Source: Actinomadura luzonensis
GTDB taxonomy: Bacteria; Actinomycetota; Actinomycetes; Streptosporangiales; Streptosporangiaceae
Direction: 5' to 3'
Assembly: GCF_022664455.2 (NCBI RefSeq)
Contig: NZ_JAKRKC020000001.1
Span: 2,671,001 to 2,735,000, forward strand
DNA: 64,000 nt
The position numbers and the translations under genes are program-made. Position 1 is the first letter of the stretch; each line of letters starts with the position of its first letter. The notes under the pieces were generated by a model. That model did no database searches. It worked only from the letters and a program-made list of their open reading frames with translations, and had not been told where the DNA came from. Positions 16,787 to 25,106 of this stretch are shown here, in pieces.

Positions 16787-17413
16787 GTGACGTTGCCGCT
16801 CAGACCCGTCTCCACCGTCGGGGCGCTCGCCGACGCCCTGCGCAGCAGGGTGCTGTCGGGCGAGATCCCGCCCGGCACGCCGCTGCCGGAGCAGGAGCTC
16901 GCGGCGTCGTACGGCGTCGCCCGCCCCACCGTGCGCGAGGCGCTGGCGGTGCTGGTGCACGAGGGGCTGCTGCGGCGGGAGCGCAACCGCAGCGCGTATG
17001 TCCCCGAGGTGACGATCTCGGACCTCGACGACCTCATGTACGTGCGTCGCCCCCTGGAGGACCTGATGGCGGGGGCGGTGGCCGGCCGGCGGGTGCCCCG
17101 GGCGGAGGCCGCGCTGCACCGCATGGCGGCGCTGCCCGCCTCGGCCCCGTGGTCGGAGAGCGTGGCCGAGCACATGGCGCTGCACGAGGCGCTGATCGAG
17201 GCGGTCGGCAGCCCGCGCCTGGAGCGGCTCTACGGCGTGCTCGCGGCCGAGACCCGGCTCGGCCTGGTACGCCTGCGCGAGGTCTACACCGACCGCGACG
17301 TGCTGATCGCCGAGCACCGCGACCTGCTCGACGCGATCGCGGAGGGCCCGGCGGACAGCGCGCGGGCGGCGGTCGCGGCGCACCTCAGCCATTCCTGGGG
17401 CGGGCGGCACTGA
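16787..17413 (+). CDS. GntR-family regulator, FadR/FCD subfamily
   Basis: 208 aa. The winged HTH lies at residues ~10-75 (ALADALRSRVLSGEIPPGTP, ELAASYGVARPTVREALAVL, then a short wing ERNRSAYVPEV). An FCD ligand domain follows with metal-type residues in HMALHEALIEAVGS and HRDLLDAIAEG. FCD proteins bind organic acids or amino-acid derivatives. Coding downstream of the exporter at 10 bp, it most likely represses the pair through TTGTCAGACAA at 15859-15869. Confidence 0.9.
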   Translation: MTLPLRPVSTVGALADALRSRVLSGEIPPGTPLPEQELAASYGVARPTVREALAVLVHEGLLRRERNRSAYVPEVTISDLDDLMYVRRPLEDLMAGAVAGRRVPRAEAALHRMAALPASAPWSESVAEHMALHEALIEAVGSPRLERLYGVLAAETRLGLVRLREVYTDRDVLIAEHRDLLDAIAEGPADSARAAVAAHLSHSWGGRH

Positions 17414-17479
17414 GCGGGCGATGCGCCTTTGAGCGCGAACCCTTGCGGGACTGCCACCGAACTCGCAAGAATCGCGGCC

Positions 17480-17830
17480 ATGCACGGCAATCCGGTGCCG
17501 GACTCCTACGTGTACGTCACGGAAGAAGGCGTCACCCGTCACTACGCGGACGGTAGCGTCGAGGCCCTCGCGTGGGAGGACGTCGTGGAGGTCCGTGTCG
17601 TCACCGAGTCCGGCGAGGATGTGCTGTTCATCCTGCTCGACCGCGACGGCGAGGGCTGCGTCGTGCCCCGCTCGGCGACCGACGCCACGTTCCTCGCGCG
17701 CCTGCGCTATCTGCCGGACTTCGACCTCGACCGGCTGACGCTCGCGGCCGAGTCCGCGCACGACGGGGTCGTGGTGGTGTGGCGCAGCCCGGACCCGCCG
17801 TCGGCGCTGCCGGATCTGGAATACGACTAG
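17480..17830 (+). CDS. Hypothetical protein, beta-rich
   Basis: 116 aa starting MHGNPVPDSYVYVTEEGVTR. Strand-rich sequence (SVEALAWEDVVEVRVVTES; DVLFILLDRDGEGCVVPRSA) followed by a helix FLARLRYLPDFDLDRLTLAA and an acidic end. It resembles small PH-like or immunity-type proteins of actinobacteria, but I cannot name a family. ATG 17480 is preferred; an upstream in-frame GTG at 17429 would add 17 unconvincing residues. It stands alone before the exopolysaccharide locus. Confidence 0.55.
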   Translation: MHGNPVPDSYVYVTEEGVTRHYADGSVEALAWEDVVEVRVVTESGEDVLFILLDRDGEGCVVPRSATDATFLARLRYLPDFDLDRLTLAAESAHDGVVVVWRSPDPPSALPDLEYD

Positions 17831-17941
17831 ATCAGCCAACGGCCCCGGCAATAAGCCGAAATATCGCCGTAAACCTCCTAATTCACCCTTATGGACCGCT
17901 GCACCAAATGGAGCGTTCCGTCAAGCCCTCGGCGTCCCCAT

Positions 17942-17965
17942 CAAACGTCCGATTGTGGACGTTTG
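17942..17965. terminator. Hairpin with T-rich tail ahead of the EPS locus
   Basis: CAAACGTCC-GATTGT-GGACGTTTG is a perfect 9-bp stem with a 6-nt loop, followed by TTGTTATT. It lies in an unusually AT-rich stretch (17840-18000) within the 242-bp gap before the first EPS gene. It may terminate upstream transcription or act as an attenuator in the EPS leader; the sequence cannot decide. Confidence 0.55.
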
Positions 17966-18072
17966 TTGTTATTCCCCATGCCGGAATCGATCTTTAATCT
18001 TTAGTGGGGGCCGCCGCCCTTAGGCAAGGGACGTCAAGACGTCGCGGAGCGCGGAGTTCACAGGGTGGTGCT

Positions 18073-19530
18073 ATGAGGGTGGGGACCGGGGAGTCCGCTG
18101 TCGTGCTCCTCAAGGCCGTGCCACGCCGTGCGTCCAGCATCTGGACACGGGCGTACCTACGGCTTCTGCTGTACGGAGACACGACGTGCGCGCTGGCCGC
18201 CTGCGTGTGCGTGGTAGGGACACGGCTGCTGAGCGGCGCGTTCGTCCCGTGGGTGGAGTACCTGCTGGGGTTCGCGCTGGTCGTCGGCTGGCCGGGCGCG
18301 CTCGCGATGGGCGGCGCGTACCGCCAGCGGGCCAACGGGGAGGGCACCGAGGAGTTCAAGGCGGTCTTCAACAGCGGCGTCGCGCTGATGGCGACGGTCG
18401 CCATCCTGGCCTACGCCACGCAGACCGCGATCGCCCGCAGCTTCGTCATGGCGATGCTGCCGCTGGCGCTGGTCGCCACGCTCGGGTTCCGCTTCCGGAT
18501 GCGCAAGCGGCTGCACCGCAGGCGGGCGGTCGGCGACTACATGCGCCAGGTCATCGCGGTCGGGCACCGCGAGTCGATCCTGGACCTGGTCGTGCAGTTC
18601 AGGCGGCAGCCCTACCACGGGATGCGGGTCGTGGGCGCCTGCCTGCCGCCGCAGCACGACCTGGACGCGGACCTCGACGGCGTGCCGGTGCTCGGCTCGT
18701 TCGGCGACGTGGCCCGGGTGGTCGAGCGGGAGCGGGCCGACGCCGTCGCCGTGCTGGCCTGCCCGGAGCTGGACGGCGCGGCGCTGCGCCGGCTGGCGTG
18801 GAGCCTGGAGACCGCCCGCACCGACCTGTTCGTCGCCCCGGCGCTGCTCGACGTGGCCGGGCCGCGCATCAGCATCAGGCCGGTCGCCGGGATGCCGCTG
18901 TTGCACGTGGAACATCCCGAGTTCGACGGCACCAAGCAGCTCGCCAAGGCCGTCTTCGACCGGCTGGTGGCCGCGCTCGCGCTGCTGCTGCTGGCGCCGC
19001 CGCTGCTCGGCATCGCGCTGCTGATCCGCCTCACCAGCGACGGGCCGGCGTTCTTCCGGCAGACGCGGGTGGGGAAGGGCGGGGCCGAGTTCAGTCTGGT
19101 GAAATTTCGTACGATGGTCGCCGATGCCGAGCGGCTCAAGGGCACCCTCCTCGAATCCAACGAGTTCGACGGAGTGCTCTTCAAGATTAGGAACGATCCA
19201 AGGATCACCCGCGTAGGCGCCTTCCTGCGCAAATACTCGCTCGACGAGCTGCCCCAGCTCCTCAACGTGCTGCGCGGCGAGATGTCGCTCGTCGGCCCGC
19301 GTCCGCCGCTGCCGCAGGAGGTCGCCGAGTACGGCGCCGACGTGCGCCGCCGCCTCGTCGTCAAGCCGGGCATGACCGGCCTCTGGCAGGTCAGCGGGCG
19401 CTCGGACCTGACGTGGGAGGAGTCGGTCCGGCTCGACCTGCGCTACGTCGAGAACTGGTCGCTCATCCTCGACCTGCAGATCCTCTGGAAGACCTGGTCC
19501 GTCGTCACCCGTGGAGAAGGGGCGTACTAG
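18073..19530 (+). CDS. Polyprenyl-phosphate sugar phosphotransferase (priming, WbaP/CpsE-like)
   Basis: 485 aa. Four N-terminal membrane helices (residues ~20-140) precede a cytosolic Rossmann-like segment (MRQVIAVGHRESILDLVVQF). A fifth hydrophobic helix (DRLVAALALLLLAPPLLGIA) leads into the catalytic bacterial sugar transferase domain: KGGAEFSLVKFRTMVADAE, the YSLDELPQLLNVLRGEMSLV stretch, and KPGMTGLWQVSGRSDLTWEE. It moves a sugar-1-phosphate onto undecaprenyl phosphate to start repeat-unit assembly. It is the first gene of the locus and ends 2 bp before rmlA. ATG 18073 is chosen; an in-frame GTG at 18004 exists. Confidence 0.93.
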   Translation: MRVGTGESAVVLLKAVPRRASSIWTRAYLRLLLYGDTTCALAACVCVVGTRLLSGAFVPWVEYLLGFALVVGWPGALAMGGAYRQRANGEGTEEFKAVFNSGVALMATVAILAYATQTAIARSFVMAMLPLALVATLGFRFRMRKRLHRRRAVGDYMRQVIAVGHRESILDLVVQFRRQPYHGMRVVGACLPPQHDLDADLDGVPVLGSFGDVARVVERERADAVAVLACPELDGAALRRLAWSLETARTDLFVAPALLDVAGPRISIRPVAGMPLLHVEHPEFDGTKQLAKAVFDRLVAALALLLLAPPLLGIALLIRLTSDGPAFFRQTRVGKGGAEFSLVKFRTMVADAERLKGTLLESNEFDGVLFKIRNDPRITRVGAFLRKYSLDELPQLLNVLRGEMSLVGPRPPLPQEVAEYGADVRRRLVVKPGMTGLWQVSGRSDLTWEESVRLDLRYVENWSLILDLQILWKTWSVVTRGEGAY

Positions 19531-19532
19531 CC

Positions 19533-20600
19533 GTGAAAGCAATCGTGCTCGCCGGGGGGTCGGGCACACGGCTCCGGCCGATCACGCACACCTCGGCCAA
19601 GCAACTCGTGCCGGTCGCCAACAAACCGGTGCTGTTCTACGGCCTGGAGGCCATCGCGGCCAGCGGGATCACCGAGCTGGGCCTGGTGGTCGGCGACACC
19701 CACGCCGAGATCGAGGCGGCGGTGGGCGACGGGTCGGCGTTCGGGCTGCAGGTGACCTACCTGCGGCAGGAGGCGCCGCTCGGGCTGGCGCACGGCGTGC
19801 TCATCGCCCGCGACTACCTGGGCGACGACGACTTCGTCATGTACCTGGGCGACAACTTCGTGGTGGGCGGCATCAGCGGCCTGGTGGAGCGGTTCGCCCG
19901 CGAGCGGCCGGCCGCGCAGATCATGCTCACCAAGGTCGGCGACCCGCGCCAGTTCGGGGTGGCCGAGCTGGACGGCGCGGGCCGGGTGGTCGGCCTGGAG
20001 GAGAAACCGGAGCGGCCCAAGAGCGACCTGGCGCTGGTCGGCGTCTACCTGTTCAGCCCGGCGGTGCACGCGGCGGTGGCCGAGCTGAAGCCGTCCTGGC
20101 GGGGCGAGCTGGAGATCACCGACGCCATCCAGTGGCTGATCGAGGCGGGGCTGCGGGTGGAGTCCTCGGTGATCTCCGGCTACTGGAAGGACACCGGCAA
20201 CGTCACCGACATGCTGGAGGTCAACCGGCTCGTCCTGGAGTCGGTCGAGCCGCGCGTCGCGGGGCACGTGGACGCCGGCAGCGAGCTGGTCGGCCGGGTC
20301 GTCGTCGAGCCGGGCGCGAGCGTCGAGCGCTCCCGCATCGTCGGCCCCGCCATCATCGGCGAGCGCGCCCGCGTCCGCGACAGCTACGTCGGCCCCTACA
20401 CCTCGCTCGGCGCCGACTGCTCGCTCGCGGACGCCGAGATCGAGTACTCCATCGTCCTGCCGAGGGCGTCCATCGCCGGGGTGGGCCGGGTCGAGTGCTC
20501 GCTCATCGGCCACGACGTCGAGGTCACGCCCGCGCCCAACACTCCCCGGGCCCATCGTCTGGTGCTCGGCGATCACAGCAAGGTACAGATTTCTTCATGA
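19533..20600 (+). CDS. rmlA: Glucose-1-phosphate thymidylyltransferase, long form
   Basis: 355 aa. The nucleotidyltransferase core starts KAIVLAGGSGTRLRPITHTS, with the LGDNFVVGG metal-binding region and YWKDTGNVTDMLEVNR. From ~residue 250 a left-handed beta-helix tail follows (VVEPGASVERSRIVGPAIIG and later hexapeptides). This is the long form seen in actinomycete deoxysugar clusters rather than the ~290-aa enterobacterial RmlA. It makes dTDP-glucose from glucose-1-phosphate and dTTP for the next enzyme. Its stop overlaps the rmlB start (ATGA). Confidence 0.92.
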   Translation: MKAIVLAGGSGTRLRPITHTSAKQLVPVANKPVLFYGLEAIAASGITELGLVVGDTHAEIEAAVGDGSAFGLQVTYLRQEAPLGLAHGVLIARDYLGDDDFVMYLGDNFVVGGISGLVERFARERPAAQIMLTKVGDPRQFGVAELDGAGRVVGLEEKPERPKSDLALVGVYLFSPAVHAAVAELKPSWRGELEITDAIQWLIEAGLRVESSVISGYWKDTGNVTDMLEVNRLVLESVEPRVAGHVDAGSELVGRVVVEPGASVERSRIVGPAIIGERARVRDSYVGPYTSLGADCSLADAEIEYSIVLPRASIAGVGRVECSLIGHDVEVTPAPNTPRAHRLVLGDHSKVQISS

Positions 20601-21529
20601 CAAGAGTCCTGGTGACGGGCGGTGCGGGATTCATCGGCTCGCATTTCGCCCGGAGCCTTCACGACGTGTACGTGACCGTACTCGACAAGCTCACCTACGC
20701 AGGCAACCGCGCCAACCTCGACGGCGTCCGCCACGACTTCGTGCACGGCGACATCTGCGACCCCGACCTGCTCGCGCGGGTCGTGCCCGGCCATGACCTG
20801 GTGGTGAACTTCGCCGCCGAGTCCCACGTCGACCGCTCGATCGAGGGCGCGGCGGAGTTCATGCGCACCAACGCGCTCGGCACCCAGACGCTGCTCCAGG
20901 CGTGCCTGGAGGCCGGGGTGCCGAAGGTGGTGCAGGTGTCCACGGACGAGGTCTACGGCTCCATCGACATCGGCTCGTGGGACGAGGCCGCGCCGCTGCG
21001 GCCGCGCTCGCCGTACGCGGCCTCGAAGGCGGGCGGCGACCTCATCGCCCGCGCGTACGCCATCACCTACGGGATGAACGTCTCCATCACCCGGTGCGGC
21101 AACAACTACGGCCCCCGCCAGTACCCGGAGAAGATCATCCCGCTGTTCGTCACCCGCCTGCTGCGCGGCGAGCAGGTGCCGCTGTACGGCGACGGCGGCA
21201 ACGTCCGCGACTGGATCCACGTCCAGGACCACTGCGCCGGCATCCGCCTGGTCGCCGAGAAGGGCGCGCCCGGCGAGGTCTACCACATCGCGGGCACCGC
21301 CGAGCTGACCAACAGGGAGCTGACCGAGCGCCTGCTGGAGGCGTGCGGCCGCGACTGGGACGCGGTCCGGCAGGTCGAGGACCGCAAGGGCCACGACCGC
21401 CGGTACTCGCTGGACGACCGCAAGCTCCGGGCGCTCGGCTACCGCCCGGAGATCCCGTTCGAGCAGGGGCTCAAGGACACCGTCCGCTGGTACGCCGAGC
21501 ACCGCGACTGGTGGAGCGGGGAGGGCTGA
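20597..21529 (+). CDS. rmlB: dTDP-glucose 4,6-dehydratase
   Basis: 310 aa extended SDR. The NAD site is TGGAGFIGSHFARSL; catalytic elements are STDEVYG (Thr-Asp-Glu) and YAASK (Tyr/Lys). NNYGPRQYPEKIIPLFVTRL is the family-specific substrate block, and the HIAGTAELTNRELTERLLEA end is typical. It converts dTDP-glucose to dTDP-4-keto-6-deoxyglucose, the branch point for rhamnose and other 6-deoxysugars. Translation is coupled on both sides: ATGA with rmlA and TGATG with rmlD. Confidence 0.95.
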   Translation: MTRVLVTGGAGFIGSHFARSLHDVYVTVLDKLTYAGNRANLDGVRHDFVHGDICDPDLLARVVPGHDLVVNFAAESHVDRSIEGAAEFMRTNALGTQTLLQACLEAGVPKVVQVSTDEVYGSIDIGSWDEAAPLRPRSPYAASKAGGDLIARAYAITYGMNVSITRCGNNYGPRQYPEKIIPLFVTRLLRGEQVPLYGDGGNVRDWIHVQDHCAGIRLVAEKGAPGEVYHIAGTAELTNRELTERLLEACGRDWDAVRQVEDRKGHDRRYSLDDRKLRALGYRPEIPFEQGLKDTVRWYAEHRDWWSGEG

Positions 21530-22380
21530 TGAGGTGGTTGGTCACGGGGGCGGGCGGCATGCTGGCCGCCGACGTCCTCGCCCGGATCACGCGGACCGGC
21601 GAGCCCGTGCTCGCGCTCGGCCGCGCCGAGCTGGACGTGCGCGACCGGCGGGCGGTGCGCGACTTCTTCGCCGCCTACCGGCCCGGCGCCGTGATCAACT
21701 GCGCGGGCTGGACCGCCGTGGACGACGCCGAGACCCACGAGGCCGAGGCGCTGGCGGTCAACGGCGATGCGGTGCGCTGGCTCGCCGAGGCGTGCGAGCG
21801 CACCGGCGCCCGGCTGGTGCAGGTCTCCACCGACTACGTCTTCGACGGCACGGCCGCCGGCCCGTACGCGGAGGACGCCCCCACCGGCCCGCTGAACGCC
21901 TACGGCCGCACCAAGCTGGCCGGCGAGCGCGCCGCCCTGGAGCACGGGCAGTACGTGATGCGCACCGCCTGGCTCTACGGCGCGCACGGCGTCAACTTCG
22001 TCCGCACGATGATCCGCCTGGCGGAGGAGCGGCCCTGCCTGGACGTCGTGGACGACCAGCGCGGCCAGCCGACGTGGGCCGCCGACCTGGCCGACCGCCT
22101 GGTCCGGCTGGCCGGCGCGGACCTGCCGCCCGGCGTCTACCACGGCACCAGCGCGGGCGAGACGACCTGGTGCGGCTTCGCCAAGGAGATCTTCGCGCTG
22201 CTGGGCGCGGACCCCGCCCGGGTGCGGCCGGTGCCGTCCAGCGCCTTCCCCCGGCCCGCCCGCCGCCCCGCCAACAGCGTGCTGGCCTGCGGCAGGGGCG
22301 AGCCGATCCGGCACTGGCGCGAGGCGCTGCACGCGGCCTGGCCGGCCCTGATGGGGAGCCGTCAGTGCAGCGTGGCGTAG
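21529..22380 (+). CDS. rmlD: dTDP-4-dehydrorhamnose reductase
   Basis: 283 aa. NADPH site VTGAGGMLAADVLAR; conserved NCAGWTAVDDAETHE, STDYVFDG, and catalytic NAYGRTKLAGE with Tyr/Lys. It performs the last step to dTDP-L-rhamnose after epimerisation by RmlC. Its 3' end overlaps the convergent rmlC by 19 bp, an unusual packing that means the two transcripts are complementary at their ends. Confidence 0.93.
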   Translation: MRWLVTGAGGMLAADVLARITRTGEPVLALGRAELDVRDRRAVRDFFAAYRPGAVINCAGWTAVDDAETHEAEALAVNGDAVRWLAEACERTGARLVQVSTDYVFDGTAAGPYAEDAPTGPLNAYGRTKLAGERAALEHGQYVMRTAWLYGAHGVNFVRTMIRLAEERPCLDVVDDQRGQPTWAADLADRLVRLAGADLPPGVYHGTSAGETTWCGFAKEIFALLGADPARVRPVPSSAFPRPARRPANSVLACGRGEPIRHWREALHAAWPALMGSRQCSVA

Positions 22381-22940
22381 AACTCCCGGCACTTGTCGTA
22401 GTCGGGCAGCAGCCCGGCCGCGAGCGCCTCGGCGAGCGACGGCGCCGCCGCGTCCTTGTCCGACAGCACCGGCTCCAGCCCGGCCGGCCAGGCGATGCCG
22501 AGCGCCGGGTCGAGCGGGTGCACGCCGTGCTCGCCGCCCGGGTTGTACGGCTGCGAGCACAGGTAGACGACCGTCGCCTGCTCGCTGAGCGCCATGAACG
22601 CGTGCCCCAGCCCCTCGGCGATGAGCACCGCCCGGCGCGTCCGGTCGTCGAGCACCGCCGACTCCCAGCGGCCGAAGCCGGGAGAGCCCGCGCGGAGGTC
22701 CACGACCACGTCGAGGACCGCCCCGGACGCGCACGTCACGTACTTGGCCTGGCCCGGCGGCACGTCCGCGAAGTGCACCCCGCGCAGCACCCCGGCGCGC
22801 GACACGGAGCAGTTGACCTGCGCCACGTCGAGCCGGTGCGGCAGCCCCGCGGCCCGGAACGCCTCCAGAAAGGCGCCGCGGGGGTCGGTGTGAACGCGGG
22901 GGGTGAAGAGCCACGAGCCTTCGATCGAAAGGCGATCCAC
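22362..22940 (-). CDS. rmlC: dTDP-4-dehydrorhamnose 3,5-epimerase
   Basis: 192-aa cupin of the RmlC family: FTPRVHTDPRGAFLEAFRAA at the start, NCSVSRAGVLRGVHFADVPP with the catalytic His, GHAFMALSEQATVVYLCSQP, and YNPGGEHGVHPLDPALGIAW. It inverts C3 and C5 of dTDP-4-keto-6-deoxyglucose. It is encoded opposite to rmlABD, overlapping rmlD by 19 bp. A second RmlC-like gene lies at 38085, so this one may belong to the rhamnose route and the other to a different 6-deoxysugar, or they may be redundant. Confidence 0.92.
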   Translation of the reverse strand: MDRLSIEGSWLFTPRVHTDPRGAFLEAFRAAGLPHRLDVAQVNCSVSRAGVLRGVHFADVPPGQAKYVTCASGAVLDVVVDLRAGSPGFGRWESAVLDDRTRRAVLIAEGLGHAFMALSEQATVVYLCSQPYNPGGEHGVHPLDPALGIAWPAGLEPVLSDKDAAAPSLAEALAAGLLPDYDKCREFYATLH

Positions 22941-22996
22941 GAACGCAGCATGCCAGACCGCCGCTCGGATGCAAGCCGTCCCGGGAGGGATCTCTG

Positions 22997-23896
22997 ATGA
23001 TGACCGCAGTCTTCTCCAACAGCGCGGTGCCCGACGACCGCCGCCGCGAGCTGCTCTACCAGGGCGAGGTGTTCGTCTACTCGGCCTCGCCCGCCACCAC
23101 GGAGCTGGTCGGCTTCGCGAGGGAGCTGATCGAGGACGCCTTCGGGGGCCGCGACCCGGAGACCGCCCAGCACGACATGGACGTCGAGGAGTTCGCCAAG
23201 CTGCTCGCCGACCTGAAGCCCCGCTTCATCCACCACCCGGAGTGCAAGCGCCTGCTGCCCATGGTCGTCGCCGAGCGCGGCTGCGACCTCGGCCAGACCT
23301 ACTTCGACGTGCCCCGGTTACGCACCTCGACCTCCGACGACTACCTCGTCTCCGGCATCTCCTACGCCTTCCACCCGCACCGCGACTGCTGGTACTCCGC
23401 GCCGTTCAGCCAGGTCAACTGGTGGCTGCCGATCTACCCGGTGGTGCCCGAGAACGTCATGGCCTTCCACCCGAAGTACTTCGACCGGCCGGTGCGCAAC
23501 GGCAGCGCGGGCTACGACTACGCCGAGTGGAACCGCACCAGCCGCCTGAGCGCGGCCGCGCACGTCCGCAGCGACACGCGGGTGCAGCCGCGGCCGGAGG
23601 AGCCCATCGAGCTGGAGCCGCAGGTGCGGGTGGTGCCCGAGGCCGGCGGGCTGCTGATGTTCTCCGGCGCGCAGCTCCACTCGACCGTGCCCAACACCTC
23701 GGGCCGCACCAGGTTCAGCATCGACTTCCGCACGGTGCACCTCGGCGACGTGCGCGCCCGCCGGGGCGCGCCGAACGTGGACGCCCGCTGCACCGGCACC
23801 ACCCTGCGCGACTTCGTGCGCTGCGCCGACCTCGCGCCGATGCCCGAGGACCTCGCCCTGGACTACGAGGCCGCGGCCCTGGCGGGAGTGAGCTGA
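22997..23896 (+). CDS. Putative 2-oxoglutarate/Fe(II)-dependent oxygenase
   Basis: 299 aa. A double-stranded beta-helix pattern with HPHRDCWYSAPFSQVNWWLP (H-x-x-D-like facial triad start; His and Asp are visible) and a distal LHSTVPNTSGRTRFSIDFRT, in which His and Arg would bind iron and 2-oxoglutarate. This layout resembles phytanoyl-CoA dioxygenase-like enzymes. In an EPS locus it could hydroxylate a sugar nucleotide or glycan. ATG 22997 is 56 bp from the divergent rmlC start, so the two share a promoter region. Its stop is just before the methyltransferase gene. Confidence 0.7.
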   Translation: MMTAVFSNSAVPDDRRRELLYQGEVFVYSASPATTELVGFARELIEDAFGGRDPETAQHDMDVEEFAKLLADLKPRFIHHPECKRLLPMVVAERGCDLGQTYFDVPRLRTSTSDDYLVSGISYAFHPHRDCWYSAPFSQVNWWLPIYPVVPENVMAFHPKYFDRPVRNGSAGYDYAEWNRTSRLSAAAHVRSDTRVQPRPEEPIELEPQVRVVPEAGGLLMFSGAQLHSTVPNTSGRTRFSIDFRTVHLGDVRARRGAPNVDARCTGTTLRDFVRCADLAPMPEDLALDYEAAALAGVS

Positions 23897-23897
23897 C

Positions 23898-25106
23898 GTG
23901 ACGACCTGCCGCCTGTGCGGCTCGGACGAGCTCATCGGCGTCGTGGACCTCGGCGCCACCCCGCCGTGCGAGCTGTTCCTGACCGCCGACCGGCTCGACG
24001 CGCCGGAGCCGACCTACCCGCTGCACCTGCGGGTCTGCACGCGCTGCTGGCTGGCGCAGCTCCCGCCGCTGATCACGCCGGAGGAGACGTTCACCGAGTA
24101 CGCCTACTTCTCCTCCTACTCGACCTCCTGGGTGGAGCACGCGCGCCGCTTCGTCGAGGGCGCGGGGCTGCGCCAGGACGCGTTCGTGGTCGAGGTGGCC
24201 AGCAACGACGGCTACCTGCTGCGGCACGTGGTCGAGCGGGGCGTGCGCTGCCTCGGCATCGAGCCGTCGGCCAACGTCGGCCGGGCCGCCGCCGAGAAGG
24301 GCGTGCCGACGCTCACCGGCTTCCTCACCCCGGAGACCGGCCGCCGGGTGCGGGCCGAGCACGGCCCCGCCGACCTGGTGGTGGCCAACAACGTCTACGC
24401 CCACATCCCCGACGTGGTGGGCTTCACCGAGGGCCTGCGGGCGCTGGTGGCCGACGACGGCCGGGTGTCGATCGAGGTGCAGCACCTGCTGACGCTGGTG
24501 GAGCTCAACCAGTTCGACACGATCTACCACGAGCACTTCCAGTACTACACGGTGGCCTCCGCGCAGCGCGCGCTGGCGAGCGGCGGGCTGCACCTGGTGG
24601 ACGTGGAGCTGCTGCCCACCCACGGCGGCTCGATCCGGCTGTGGGCGCAGCCGCGGGAGGCGCCCGTGTCGCAGCGGGTGGTGGACGTGCTGGCGCTGGA
24701 GAAGGCGGCCGGGCTGCACGAGCCGTCCGGGTACGCCGACTTCGCCGCCCGCGTCGCCAAGGTGCGCCGCGACCTGCTGCGCTTCCTCATCGACGCCGCC
24801 GACGCGGGCCGGACCGTGGTCGGCTACGGCGCCCCGGGCAAGGGCAATACGCTGCTGAACCACTGCGGGGTGCGGCCGGACCTGCTGGCGTACACGGTGG
24901 ACCGGAACCCGTACAAGCACGGCCGCTACACGCCGGGCTCGCGCATCCCGATCCACCCGCCCGAGCGCATCGCCGCCGACCGGCCCGACTACGTGCTGGT
25001 GCTGCCCTGGAACCTGCGTGACGAGCTGGTCGAGCAGCTCTCCTACGTCCGCGAGTGGGGCGGGCGGCTGGTCTTCCCCATCCCGAGTCTGGAGGTCGTG
25101 GAATGA
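23898..25106 (+). CDS. NDP-hexose C-methyltransferase (TylCIII/NovU-like)
   Basis: 402 aa with the three-part layout of sugar C-3/C-5 methyltransferases. The N-terminal zinc domain has cysteines CRLC (4,7) and CTRC (47,50). The central SAM domain has VVEVASNDGYLLRHVVERGV and NNVYAHIPD. The C-terminal domain includes EHFQYYTVASAQRAL and VVGYGAPGKGNTLLNHCGV. These enzymes make branched deoxysugars from NDP-4-keto-6-deoxyhexose. GTG 23898 follows the previous stop by one base, and the end overlaps the nucleotidyltransferase by ATGA. Confidence 0.88.
   Translation: MTTCRLCGSDELIGVVDLGATPPCELFLTADRLDAPEPTYPLHLRVCTRCWLAQLPPLITPEETFTEYAYFSSYSTSWVEHARRFVEGAGLRQDAFVVEVASNDGYLLRHVVERGVRCLGIEPSANVGRAAAEKGVPTLTGFLTPETGRRVRAEHGPADLVVANNVYAHIPDVVGFTEGLRALVADDGRVSIEVQHLLTLVELNQFDTIYHEHFQYYTVASAQRALASGGLHLVDVELLPTHGGSIRLWAQPREAPVSQRVVDVLALEKAAGLHEPSGYADFAARVAKVRRDLLRFLIDAADAGRTVVGYGAPGKGNTLLNHCGVRPDLLAYTVDRNPYKHGRYTPGSRIPIHPPERIAADRPDYVLVLPWNLRDELVEQLSYVREWGGRLVFPIPSLEVVE

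Noticed and set aside
17429..17479. N-terminal extension of the 116-aa protein
   Set aside because: The added residues have poor codon bias and no ribosome site.
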